Of a stretch of DNA of 64,000 nt, positions 10,664 through 22,081 are shown piece by piece; position 1 is the first letter of the stretch; the number at the start of each line of letters is the position of its first letter. Source of the stretch: Myxocyprinus asiaticus. Its lineage: Eukaryota > Chordata > Actinopteri > Cypriniformes > Catostomidae. A program made the translations under genes and the position numbers. Location: NCBI RefSeq assembly GCF_019703515.2, contig NC_059393.1, forward strand, positions 11,550,001 through 11,614,000, in the 5' to 3' direction. The notes under the pieces were generated by a model. That model worked only from the letters and a program-made list of their open reading frames with translations, had not been told where the DNA came from and made no database searches.

Positions 10664-11650
10664 CTATTTACATTTACATTTATTCATTTGGCAGACGCTT
10701 TTATCCAAAGCGATTTACAAAAGAGGAATACATTGTAAGCGAATCATCTTAAGGAGACAGTGGTATGAAAAGTGCTGTATTACAAAGTTTCACTAGCATC
10801 AGAATAGTAGTATTCAAGACAGATTAAAGTTCAACAAGAATTTTTTATTTTTTTTAGTGACTGGTTAAGTGCTCATGGAAAATATGTGTTTTTAGCCGTT
10901 TTTTTGAAGACAGAAAGTGAGTCAGCTTCACGGATGGAGTTGGGAAGGTCATTCCACCAATGTGGTACAATGAAACCGAAAGTCCGGGAAAGTGTTTTGG
11001 TGCCTCTTTGTGTTGGTACAAACAGGCACTGTTCCTTATCTGACCGCAGGCTTCTAGTGGGAATGTAGCTCTGCAGAAATGATTTTAGGTATGCTGGAGC
11101 AGACCTGTTGACTGTTCTGTATGCCAGCATCAGAGCCTTGAATTTGATATGTGCATCAACCGGCAGCCAGTGAAGAGAGACAAGAGTGGTGTAACATGCG
11201 CTCTCTTTAGTTCATTAAAGACCAGACGTGCTGCTGCATTCTGGATTATTTGCAAGGGTCTAATTGCACATGCAGGGAGGCCTGCAATGAGAGCGTTACA
11301 GTAGTCCAGTCTAGTTATGACAAGTGACTGAACAAGAAGTTGTGTGGCATGTTCAGAGAGGAAGGGTCTTATCTAGTATAAATCTACATGGTCGTGCTGC
11401 CTTTGAGGTGGTCTGTGAAATTAAGTTGGTTATCGATGGTTACCCCTAGATTTCTGACCATTTTGGAGGGCGTTACTGTAGTTGAACCCAGCTGCACAAT
11501 GATGTTGTGTTCAACAGCAGGGTTGGCTGGAAAGACAAGGAGCTCATTCTTGTCTGGGTTAAGTTGCAGGTGGTGTTCCTTCATCCAGGCTGAGATGTCT
11601 GCCAAACTACATTGAAACATATTAATAAACAGCAGCAAGAAACATTTCAT
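10664..11650 (-). mobile_element. L2-clade LINE fragment, 3' end with reverse-transcriptase C-terminus
   Basis: The minus strand encodes the tail of an L2 ORF2 in pieces. LADISAWMKEHHLQLNPDK and VRNLGVTIDNQLNFTDHL are at 11600-11390. RLDYCNALIAGLP-like and QNAAARLVF-like segments are at 11320-11200. SRTFGFIVPHWWNDLPNSIR is at 11000-10920. The element ends in the L2-type 3' tail, seen on the plus strand as CATTTGGCAGACGCTTTTAT at about 10686. It is 5'-truncated near 11650 and has a frameshift near 11385-11400, so it is dead. Confidence 0.85.
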
Positions 11651-12084
11651 GTAAAAAAGAAGACACTGATTTCTAAAGTCTCTTTATAGAGATAGTTCAC
11701 CCAAAAATGAAAATTCTCTCATCAATTACTCACCCTCATGCCATCCCAGATGTGTATTACTTTCTTCTGTAGAACACAAATTAAGATATTTAGAAGAATA
11801 TTTCAGCTCTGTAGTTTCATACAACGCAAGTGGATGGATGCCAAAATCCACATAAAGGGAGCATAAAAGTAATCCATATGACTCTAGTGGTTAAATCCAT
11901 GTGTTCAGAAGCGATATGATAGGTTTGGGTGAGAAACAGATCGATATTGAAGTAATTTTGTCATAAATTCTCCTTCCTGCCCTCCCACCCTCCTCCCTCC
12001 CACCTGCCATGCAATGCAGTGACTTGCACTCAAATAGTCTGGTGGAAACAAAAAGATTAAAGACAAACTGCATCTTAATGAGTT

Positions 12085-12157
12085 GCTGCAATGGCTCAGT
12101 CTGTAAGAATGGAAAATGTGTTTTTTCAATGCGAACGACCAGGGTTCAAATCTGCCT
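12085..12157 (+). repeat. tRNA-like segment (pol III boxes A and B), likely SINE head
   Basis: ATGGCTCAGTCTGTAAGAAT has the box A pattern and, 34 bases further on, AGGGTTCAAATCTGCC has the box B pattern. There is no clean acceptor stem, so it is a tRNA-derived SINE head or tRNA relic and not a working tRNA gene. Confidence 0.5.
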
Positions 12158-12540
12158 TTTGACCCAGTTTTCCCCAACCTGTTACCTGTCTCCACTCTTA
12201 ATATTTTTCTTTAAAACTATATAATAAAGTTGATTTCCTTGCAGTGATTTGGTCTCGATGAAGATCAGAAAGTTGAGTGAAAGGTTTGATCCGGGTAAAA
12301 TTACGCCATTGCGTTAATTAAACAGTAATAAGAGGATGGTAACATATGTGCCGCAGTGATGTAATTGGGGAAGCGAGAACTGACGGCGTGCGCTCCTCGT
12401 TGCTGCGAGTTCTGCAGCTCGTGCTCCTTTCCAATCATGTCGCAAAGAAAAATGCAAAGAAATGTGTCCCCACTCATGATATACATCCACTGACATGCGG
12501 ATGCAATCTTTGTTTTATTAAAATATAAAGTTCCATATGG

Positions 12541-12604
12541 GTGGATTAGAACCCAGAATCTCTAGCACAAGAGGCAAATTAGTTACCTCTAAACCACCCA
12601 GTGA
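12541..12604 (-). repeat. tRNA-like segment on the opposite strand
   Basis: On the minus strand, CTGGGTGGTTTAGAGGTAAC (box A-like) is followed by GGGTTCTAATCCACCC (box B-like), and the ends CTGGGTGG and CCACCC can pair in part. It faces the tRNA-like segment at 12085-12157. It is most likely a SINE relic. Confidence 0.45.
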
Positions 12605-13115
12605 GATGCTAAATAGATGAACTGATTGATGTACTTCTCCACTGACCAACAATATCTCATGACCGACAGTAGCAGATGTAGAGCTGAATGTTATCAAATT
12701 TGTTAAATATTTATTTTTTAGAGCATGAATTGGTCATCAAGAATGACTATATCAAAACAGACAATCTGAAATAATCCTTACGAGCACTGACTGTTGCTAT
12801 GCGACTTCAAATTAACGCTGTGTAAGATTCTCGTGAGATTGACGAGAGAGGGATCCCTTCTAGACATGACCACTGAGAGAATTTATAATAAATAAAAAAG
12901 GCTTAAATATTGATCTGTTTCTCACCCACACCTATCAAATCTCTTCAGAATGTATGGATTTAACCATCAGAGTCGCCTGGAGTACTTTTATTTTGCCCTT
13001 ATGTGGATTTTGGAGCTTCAAAATATTGGAATCCATTCACTTGCATTGTATGGACCTAAAGAGCTGAGAAATACTTCTAAAAATCTTAGGCTGAGTTCAG
13101 CAGAAGAAAGAAAGT

Positions 13116-14609
13116 TCCTATTAATGCTAAATTGAAGTGAATCGTTTGTTTTAACCTGTTCATTTACATGAACTGTCTGAAAGAACCGATTCACTTAAAT
13201 AATTTCGATTTCCCAGTGTTTCATGTAAACATTTAAGCTGCAGCGGAAAGTTACCATTTGCCATCTAGTCATGCATTTTGTAATGCAGTTAACTATTTCT
13301 GTGAACTGTTGCAGATTTTCTTACATGTAACCAACCACAAATTTGGAACATCTCTGTGCTAATGGAGGTCAGGGGACGACTAGTTAGGTACAAACATTGT
13401 GCTGATGTAATAAGAACTGCTCCCGAAGGAGAACGCAAACAATTGTTACAAAGGATTAATGTTGATATACTGTAAGTAGTTAAATGATATAGTTTCTACA
13501 CTACTTATCTTACACACAGTTGTCACACATGGCTATTCTTCGATCACAACACTATATTTATTGATGAGGTGCTTGATTCTGGATAAAGAAGTGTTAGACT
13601 GGGCAGTTCATTGATATGAAAGATGGGTCATTGCTGCTTTTCTTCAGGAAATGACTTAAAGTTATTAACAATAAATGCACTATCTCAGACTGCATGGTCA
13701 TTGCATTGACGTAAAACTAGAATGTGCATCAGCTTGTAAATCTAAAATTGATGCAGCGATTGACAACCCATGGAACCAGTGCTTGTGAATTTAGCCTAAT
13801 AATTGTTGTTCAAAACTAAAGACTAAGATCACAAGCCTTTTCTGTGGTTTGTGTTGCATCCAAGGTAAATACAAGAGAGGGATAAGACAAACCAATTGTA
13901 AACTATCTTTAGAAACATGTTTCTATAAATAAAATATTCCACTGCCTTCTACAAATAGAAGCAGCTGGAATGTCGGTTGGGAACATTCCAGTTTGTTTAG
14001 TACTTTTTGTCTGAAACGGATATTGCGCTAACATCCTCACATGCAACAGAGATGACACAGTTGTTAATCTCTGAAAGATTTAAGCTTCTGTAACCAATAA
14101 ACTATAGAAACAAAGTGCAATTACTTTAAATACCAATCAAAATACCAGTCAAAAATGTTTGCACTCACCAACACAGTCTTTAATACTATGTTGTAAATGT
14201 TAGAATAATAGTCAATTCATCAAAACTAAAATAACAAAAGTGTTACCAATAAAGCATAAGATAGCAAGGAAATTCATACACAGACAGAATTTATATTTTT
14301 CTACAAAACTAATTAAGCATTTAAGCATAAACCATTAGATCATGAGACATCCAATCAGACAAGTGTGTCCAAACTGTTTACTGGTAGTGTATATACTGAG
14401 GAAAAGACCCAGATATAATCTAATTTCAGGACCATTCACCCTAACTTTAACACACTCCAAATCATGAGTTCAACAAAATTACTTAGAACAACAAGATGTC
14501 CAATGTTCCTGCCAACAAGACTTGAACAAGTACATTGCAGTTCAAACACTGACAGTGCAGCCAATCAGATGCTTTACTCAATGACAGGCCCCACCTTTAG
14601 AATCTGAGG
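13116..14609. other. Intergenic DNA upstream of rgs2
   Basis: No gene seen. The part close to rgs2 (14400-14610) has no clear repeat and could hold promoter-proximal control sites, for example CAGGCCCCACC at 14585-14595. Confidence 0.35.
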
Positions 14610-14617
14610 TATAAAAC
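14610..14617 (+). promoter_or_regulatory. TATA box of rgs2
   Basis: TATAAAAC lies 63 bases upstream of the rgs2 ATG, placing the transcription start near 14640 and a very short 5' UTR of about 30 bases. A TATA promoter suits a rapidly induced gene such as rgs2. The motif is seen; the start site is inferred. Confidence 0.65.
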
Positions 14618-14672
14618 AGCACACTGAAAGACAGAACATGTTGACTTGATAGTGCTGCACAGATTGGCTAAA

Positions 14673-15675
14673 ATGAGAGACGCCACTTCAGATTCAAGCA
14701 TGGAGCCTTTGATCAATTCGAGGAATCCTGATGTGATCGCGGGAAACAAAATAAAGTGAGAAGTGTATTTTATCACCTTGCATTTGGTTTTATGTCGAGT
14801 AATATGCATGTGGTTGCTAATGTTTGCTGATTATGTTTGACAGAAAGACAAACTGGAGATCAAGACCGCTTTTCAAGACCTTCCCTTTGAGAGAATATTC
14901 CATGATGCAGAGAAAATCAGACAGGTCAGCAATTGATTATATACTGTATATAATATATACACTTTACATCCTGATATACGTATGTGTGTGTAATCTGTTA
15001 TATAACTTAATCTGTATATTCACACAGGCCAACTTCTGAAGAGTTGAGTCAATGGGCAGAGTCTCTGGACAATTTGCTCAGCAGTAAATGTAAGCACTGT
15101 GGTTTTTACCACTTATGAATGTGAGAACACTTACGAATACATTATTTCATGGCTCCATAAATTCAGGCCAACTGATCTAATCCACATTTTTATATTCCCT
15201 CTTGTTCTAGGTGGAATTACTGCTTTTCGAGTCTTTATGAAGTCTGAATACTGCGAGGAGAATGTCGAGTTTTGGGTGGCCTGCGAAGAGTTTCGAAAGA
15301 TCAATTCAAGAGCGAAACGCAGATCCCGTGCGAAACGAATATACGAAGAATTTGTCAGGGAAGATTCACCGAAGGAGGTGAGCTGGTCTACAATATGCAC
15401 TGGAATATGTTAAATCATTCCTTCACTGCATCATGAATATTTGTTTTCATGAAGGTGTGTCACTTATTCTGATTTTTTTCAACATTTCCATTTAGATTAA
15501 CTTGGACTTTCACACAAAGGAGTCTGTCCTCCAATGCCTTCTTTTCCCATCACGGTCCAGTTTAAAAGCAGCCCAAAATAGAGTTTACTTCCTGATGGAG
15601 CACAACTCGTACCCTCGGTTCCTGGAGTCTGAACTTTACCATGAACTATGTAAATTTGTCGAAGTAGAGAGATAA
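14673..15675 (+). CDS. rgs2: Regulator of G-protein signalling 2 (5 coding exons, 190 aa)
   Basis: RGS2 is a GTPase-activating protein with a preference for Gq, acting at the plasma membrane in vascular, immune and neural signalling. Exons are 14673-14755, 14844-14924, 15028-15089, 15211-15377 and 15496-15675 (573 nt, GT-AG throughout, TAA stop). Residues 28-41 (KKTNWRSRPLFKTF) match the basic amphipathic segment of RGS2 (human DWKTRLSYFL region). The RGS box spans about 76-183. Three residues that mark RGS2 and set its Gq selectivity are all present: Cys90 (SEYCEENVEFW), Asn168 and Glu175 (MEHNSYPRFLESELY). The upstream paralogue has Ser, Asp and Arg there. The tail is shorter than in human RGS2 (211 aa). 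Exons 3 and 4 have the same lengths (62 and 167 nt) as in the RGS13-like gene, so the two arose by duplication. Confidence 0.95.
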
Positions 15676-16639
15676 TATTATCTTTATAGAGTCTTCATTG
15701 AACTTAAGAATCGGTCAGTTCAGTTTAGAATGGTGTGCATGTAAATATTCAGGAGAGGTGTTCTGAGCAATCGGGTGGTTGTAGTTTTACTGAGTGGTCA
15801 TTTCAATGTATTTATAATATTTTGCATATTTTGCACAGATTTGTAATTTGTTATTAAGGTGTCAACATAAACTGTCTTTTATATCATTGAGTGGTCAATC
15901 AAAATGTATGAATGGTCACACGATTTTTCAAAACAGTATGATGCTTCTGAAGTTGCATGTGGTAGTTGTATACTATGTAGTCATCAACTTTTGACTGGCT
16001 CAACAAGTACACAACATTTTGCATTTTGCTTTTCTATGAAAAAGCATTTCTAAAAGATCTTTTTAATTTAAAAAAATTAATTCCGTTACTTTTATTTTGG
16101 GACTGACATTCAAAAGACGCAAGCAATACAGGATTGAAGATAACTTTCTGAATAGAATACTTGCTATCGCATCATAAAAAAAATTGCATTTAGTTTTTTT
16201 TAGTACTGCCCAGATGAAGATATTTGACATACCTGATACATTCCATAAAACAAAATAACTGAAATTACTCAAATTATCCTGTTTAAATGTTTATACATTC
16301 TTTACTGTATTTTTCATATTCCTAGATATACTGCAAGAGGTTATGTAAACTTAAGAACAACTGTAAATGATTAGATCATTTTAGCCTGTATACTTTTTCA
16401 AAAGTATAGCCACAAGGCGTAAACATTTTATTTGTTAACATGATTTAAGTTTGATAAAAATCGCTTACTAACCTTTTGTGTGTAAAGTTTTATGACACAA
16501 ATGCTGTAACTTGAGTTTAACTTGTACTGAATTCGAAACATTTCTTTAATGAGAAGTATGAACTTTAAATACGAAGTAAACAAAATTCAACACAGTTTGG
16601 TAAAGGGCAAAGCAACATTTGCTTTGGTATAATCTGAAC
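15676..16639 (+). other. rgs2 3' UTR and flank
   Basis: AT-rich sequence after the rgs2 stop. The first AATAAA downstream is at 16898-16903, beyond the hAT MITE, so the true 3' end is uncertain. Confidence 0.35.
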
Positions 16640-16860
16640 CAGTGGTGTAGCCAAGGGTGGGCCGGGGCCCACCCAAATTTGACCTAGTCCCAACCAGAAT
16701 ATTAGAGATAATTTTTTGACTTCATATATATATAAAATGCCCCCTTTCTGTTGCTAAGGAAATTTGAGAGAAAAAAATAAAAATAAAAATGTGGGTGCAA
16801 ATTTGGCCCATCTGTTTTTATTGAGACCCACCCAAAAGTAACTTCCTGGCTATGCCCTTG
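16640..16860. mobile_element. hAT-type MITE with intact 8-bp target duplication
   Basis: The 221-bp element runs from CAGTGGTGTAGCCAAGG to CCTGGCTATGCCCTTG, imperfect inverted ends. The 8 bases ATCTGAAC flank it exactly on both sides (16632-16639 and 16861-16868). No coding capacity. Confidence 0.85.
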
Positions 16861-18370
16861 ATCTGAACTAATTTTATATTTAGCAAAGTTAAATGTAAAT
16901 AAATTAAAATTAAACCTGTTTTAATTACTAATTCGGCCAGGATGCACTTGTGTGTGACGCTAACTAAACCAATATTTAATGTGCTACTTGTCTCTTAAAT
17001 TTATGCTGTGCATCTTTTGATGCACCCAGAATTTACGTTGCTGGTGCACACTTTAATCCTCAAGGCGTATAACTTAACAGACATACGTCATCTCAACCGC
17101 ATATGAAATTTCATACTGTGTATACTAAATCTAAGCATTTATGTGTATGACTGAAATATACCAGAGATGTACTTTGGCATAAAAACAACAAACCTTTAAT
17201 GCAAATATTATGTAGAGAGTTGAACAATCTGAACTTAATGTGTTTGTTTTTGAGCCTGTTTTTTTAGGTTTGTTCCAAGCACACACGAGCACACAGTTGA
17301 CATAGCTTAGCATTTTTTGCTGTGCGTTGGGACACTTGGGATAACTTTCGTATCACTTTTGTTTTCCTTCTGTTCCTGGATATGAGCTCACTGCAGTCCG
17401 ACACTGAACAGACACCAAACACTCTTTTTAACTGATCAAGCAGACTGCACAGTGAGCCAGAGCAGCTTTTCACAACCATGCTGGCTTTCCTCAAGGCAGT
17501 TCCCATGATTATTTTTTTTTTTATATCTATGGTTGGGTTCAAAAGTTTGAATCAACATTGAAAATCTGGGATTCAATATCCAAGTTTTAGGATTTAGAAA
17601 ACATTTAATTAAAGAAACGTTATGCCGTAAAATAAATAAGAAAATGATAAGACTCAGCACTACTTCTTGGTCACCAAAATACACAAATATACGATATTGA
17701 CCTTTGTTCGAAAGGTTTCCTTGCTACCATTAAAGCACACAATAGAACATTATCAAATCATGCTGGATAACATCAGGTACATGATTTGCACAAACAGCTC
17801 AAGTACATGCTGTCATTAAAGCAAAAGGGGCATGCCAAATACTATGAAATTCTGTTCCTTTTTCAACTGAACTTTTCACTAAAAGCATTATGCTGATAAT
17901 ATATTTCCAATGATAAAAACCGCATGAAAGTAAATAAACACCCTGGTAAAAATAGTAACACAAGTCATACGTCACAGTGTAAACGACTGTCACAGCACTG
18001 CATGTTCAGATGAATAATAGAACACCGTTGCCAAATGGCTGCTTTATTTATGTGTCTGACTTAATGCAGGCAGCGCACAATTAACACACCATTTCAACTC
18101 TCTCTATAACAAAGTTTCCATAATACAAAGGAAAGGTTTGGATGATAAAGACAAAACTCTAAAGGATGAGAAAGTCTGCACATGCAAAATAAATGTTTGT
18201 GCTTAAATGTTTGTTTGGATGGTGTATCGTGTCAGTGGACACTTCGTTAGTTATGGAAGCTGGATCCCGCCACGTAATAAATTAAGAAGTAATTCTGAAC
18301 TTTCTCACAATTGTTATTTTTTTCTTTCAATTGCAAGATATAAAGTCACTATTTCGAGATATAAAGTCCG
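16861..18370. other. Intergenic DNA, nothing recognised
   Basis: Short open frames exist on the minus strand around 17.3-17.7 kb but none has a known domain, splice context or conserved look. Confidence 0.35.
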
Positions 18371-18372
18371 GT

Positions 18373-19770
18373 GATGAGACAGGTGCAGGTGATTAGTACT
18401 CGGGAGAGAGAGCAGAGTGTGGAGTGAGAGAGGGAGCCTGGTGAATCCATGACATTACCTCTCAAGGGGTGGGGCCATGGAAGGCTCAAGTGGCAGAGCC
18501 AAGGAAGGCAGAGCCGTGGCAGGCTTGGACGAAGGAGCCAAGGAAGACTTGGAGAGCTGGTAGTGACATGGAACTGACCTCCATGGATGTAAGTGCTAGC
18601 ATCGACTGTGGAGTAGGAGTCCTTTTTCTTCTCCTCCGGACAGCTGGGATGGTCGAGGCTACAGGCATTGGCTCTGGGACGGTCGAGGCTACAGGCGTTG
18701 GCTCTGGCTCGTTACCCGTGGCAGGCATGGGGGCTGACTCGTTAACCGTGGCAGGCATGGGGGCCGGTAGCGGCACAGGGTTCCCGCCATAACCTACAGT
18801 GTAAGGGGAGAATGTGACCTCCATGGTCGTTGCCATTGACCACGGCGGGGAATCGACCATCGGAGCTTGGAGAGGGTTAGCCCTCCCAAAGAAATGTATT
18901 TAGGGGGAATGTTGGGAGAGGAGTTACCTTGGGGGTCGTGGTGATGGGAGTGACCTCCTTTGTCCAGCGTGTCAATAATGGTTAGGGGTAATGGATCGCC
19001 AGCGTGGCTCGGATATATTCCAGAAAGGTTTTCCCCCTCTGGAAAAGCTGTACGTCGGTGGAAGTTCAGTCCCATACCATAAATGGATTTGAAGTAGGAG
19101 TCCGCTATTGTGATTGTAGTAGCGAGTTGGGAAAACTTTACTGAATATTCCAAAGAGGAAGATCTTATTTGAACAACTCCATGAACTTACCCATCAGCTC
19201 CATGCTTCCAATAGGTTAGCCCACTGGGTTCAAGGTTGTGGGTCTAGTCTTCTGTTACAGAAACACAGACTCGAGGATGGTGTTTGAACCCGAAGGCAGG
19301 TATCTTATTATTCAAACAGAAGATGTAAACAGGTGGGTGTCAATCAGAAGATGTAGAATAGCAAATGACGACCAGTACACTAATAACAGTCTGTATTCAA
19401 AATAGGAGTAGAGAGTCCTGATGAGTCACACTCACAAACATGAGACGGGAACACGAGGAGAAAAAGGGGAGACAGATCGTAAGGAACTTCGGAGTGGAAC
19501 CTTGGAGGAATTGCTGAATATCACTGGAGTAGAACTTTGGAGGCTAGCTAGAGAACTGGCAAGTGGCTGGCAAGTGGCTGGCAAGTGGCTGGCAAGTGGC
19601 TGGCAAGTGGCTGGCAAGTGGCTGGCAAGTGGGCCTGTATTCCGTGGGGGAGACTAGACATCAACTGAGGAGTGAGTGTGGCTTTTGTAGGGAGCTGATT
19701 GGCATGGTGATGAGAGACAGGTGCAGGTGATTAGTACTCGGGAGAGAGAGCGGAGTGTGAATCTGTGACA
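18373..19770 (-). mobile_element. Degenerate LTR retrotransposon, internal region reduced to about 0.8 kb
   Basis: On the minus strand a 518-bp LTR (19770-19253) starts TGTCACAGATTCACACTC and ends TTTCTGTAACA. A second, truncated LTR starts at 18454 with TGTCATGGATTCACC and shares CTCTCTCCCGAGTACTAATC and ACCTGCACCTGTCTC with the first. A purine-rich GAGAGGTAA lies just before it. Between them lie about 800 bases with broken gag-like open frames (Pro/Ala repeats such as APMPATVNESAPMPATGNEP). No protease, RT or integrase remains. Confidence 0.7.
19556..19632 (+). repeat. 11-bp minisatellite inside the LTR
   Basis: The unit CTGGCAAGTGG is repeated in tandem about seven times, almost without change, inside the LTR of the minus-strand retroelement. 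Confidence 0.9.
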
Positions 19771-20596
19771 GAGTGCTGTGGGTTTGCCCCAGGGAGGCTG
19801 GTCCAGGAGTGTTTTGCCCTCTTCACTGTTTGCTGAGATAGTTGCATTCTTGTACAGGTTTATCACTTTGTGCAGTGGGAGTGCTAGTGTGTTGGTATAG
19901 TGAGTGGAATTCTTTTTGGGGTCATTAATCTCCCAGTGCAAATTGCCTTCCTGAAGGTCAGCCTCAGCTTTCCCCAGTTTTTTAAAATAAAGCATTTATT
20001 CTGCTCAGATGTCTAGGTAATTAAAAGGTATGTAAATGTCTTGGATGTTCTGCATGTGTGACTCAACTTATTTAGTTTTTTTATAATAAAAATATATTTA
20101 ATGTGCAAAACCGTCTCAGACTTCACTGGGTAGAACGAACCTGTGTTCTTTCTGAGCGCAAGTGGTTCCCTCTAAACTAAGATTAAGTCCTTGGGTGAGT
20201 GTCCCAAGGTGGCGTAGTTGGCTACATCCAAACTTATTTGATTACCCCTCCCTTTCAACCTCTACTCCACTTCGCCACAATCTGGCGCATTCGGCAGGGT
20301 CTACCCAGTTGAAGCTGAGACATGTTTGTATTTTATGGCTTTATTGTTTTTGCTTTTGAAGTTTGAAGACAGAACAGCAGCGTAGACTCCATTTGGACTT
20401 TGACAACTGGCCCATAAGCTATTCTTTATTTTCTTTAGATACCATGGCAGGGAACGTGTAATGATGTATTGCGCTGCAGCCAGAGACAAACTTTGCACTG
20501 TTGTAACTAAGCAGCTGTACTTGGTGGTTCAAGTGCTGCTGGTACAAATTTCCTGTCTGCCATAGATCTGGGTCCAGTTTGTCTACTCCATTTCAC

Positions 20597-20603
<7 letters not shown>

Positions 20604-20661
<58 letters not shown>

Positions 20662-20673
20662 ACACACACACAC
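20604..20673. repeat. (AT)n then (AC)n microsatellite abutting a Tc1 end
   Basis: About 27 AT units are followed by about 7 AC units running directly into the Tc1 terminus CACTGGCGGCC at 20671. Confidence 0.9.
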
Positions 20674-22065
20674 TGGCGGCCAAAAGTTTGGAATAATGCA
20701 CTGATTTTGCTGTTTCAGAAGGAAATTGGTACTTTAATTCACCAAAGTGGCATTCAACTGATCACAAAGTGTAATCAGGACTATGTAATTACTGATGTAA
20801 AAAAACAGCACCATCACTATTTGAAAAAAGTCATTTTTGATCAAACCTAGACAGGCCCCATTCCAGCAGCCATCACTCAAACACCTTATTCTTAAGTAAT
20901 CATGCTAAATTGCTAATTTGGTACTAGAAAATCACTTGCCATTATATCAAACACTGCTGAAAGCTATTTGGTTCATAAAATGAAGCTTAACATTGTCTTT
21001 GTGTTTGAGTTGCCACAATATGCAATAGACTGGCATGTCTTAAGGTCAATATTAGGTCAAAAATGGCAAAAAAGAAACAGCTTTCAAAAACACACAACCA
21101 CAAACACACAGTACAGCTGCTTGTAATTCTCTCTCTCTCTCGAACTGTCGTCCCCGGCCGCCTTTATCCCTCACGCGCCCCATCAGGCTGATTGGGGACC
21201 GGGCATGTATCATTCCAGCCCGGCCCCGCCCTCCTCGGCTCTACAATCATCAATCATTGTTTTGAGGAATGAAGGCTATACAATGCTTGAAATTGCCGAA
21301 AACAAAAAAAAAAAAAAAAACTGAAGATTTCATACAAATGTGAACACTACAGTCTTCAAAGACAAAGGACAACTGGCTCTAACAGGACAGAAAGAGATGT
21401 GGAAGGCTAGATGTACAACTAAATAAGAGGATAAGTACATCAGAGTCTCTAGTTTGAGAAACAGATGCCTCACATGTCCTCAGCTGACAGCTTCATTGAA
21501 TTCTACCCGCTCAACACCAGTTTCATGTACAACAGTAAAGAGAAGACTCAGGGGTGCAGGCCTTATGGGAAGAATTGCAAAGAAAAAGCCACATTTGAAA
21601 CAGAAAAACAAAAAGAAAAGGTTAGAGTGGGCAAAGAAACACAGACATTGGACAACAGATAATTGGAAAAGTGTGTTATGGATCTTAACCCCATTGAGCT
21701 TTTGTGGGATCAGCTAGAATGTAAGGTGTGTGAGAAGTGCCCGACATGACAGCCACATCTATGGCAAGTGTTACAGGAAGTGTGGGGTGAAATGTCACCT
21801 GAGTATCTGGACAAACTGACAGCTAGAATGCCATGGATCTGCAAAGCTGTCATTGCTGCACATGGAGGATTTTTTGATGAGAAACCTTTGAAGTAGTTTA
21901 AGAAGTTCTGTTTTTTTTTTTCAAATTGTAATATAAATTTTTCACGTTATTAATGTCCTGATTATATACTGTGATCAGCTGAATGCCACTTTGGTGAATA
22001 AAAGTACCAATTTTCTTCCATAAGAGCAAAATCTGTACATTATTCCAAACTTTTGGCCACCATTG
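20671..22065 (+). mobile_element. Tc1/mariner family 1 copy B, deleted transposase, with insertion
   Basis: It begins CACTGGCGGCCAAAAGTTTG and ends, inverted, at CCACCATTG followed by TA (22066). Transposase pieces on the plus strand include TCPQLTASLNSTRSTPVSC, KKHRHWTTDNWKSVL and DLNPIELLW-like, joined at the same deletion point as in copies A and C. Bases about 21097-21245 are an insertion (with CCGGCCGCCTTTATCCC and CCCGGCCCCGCCCTCCTC) related to the LTR-like element at 25284. Confidence 0.85.
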
Positions 22066-22081
22066 TAAATATATACACATA

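Larger units (their letters stand above)
11688..13115. mobile_element. DNA-transposon-like element with long inverted arms
   Basis: The left arm (11688-11945: ATAGTTCACCCAAAAATGAA, TTCTTCTGTAGAACAC, AAATCCACATAA, GTGAGAAACAGATCGAT) is matched in inverted form by 12905-13115 (GATCTGTTTCTCACCCACAC, ATGTGGATTTTGG, TTCAGCAGAAGAAAGAAAG). The outermost bases of the right arm are missing. The family is a very common fish class II repeat whose superfamily I cannot name. The centre (11955-12900) contains two tRNA-like segments and no transposase. Confidence 0.6.

Noticed and set aside
12085..12157. A functional tRNA gene
   Set aside because: Boxes A and B are present but the acceptor stem does not pair and there is no clear anticodon arm; SINE head fits better.
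18469..18860. Gly/Ala/Pro-rich open frames on both strands resembling a low-complexity protein
   Set aside because: They lie within the internal part of the LTR element and are broken gag-like remains, not a host gene.
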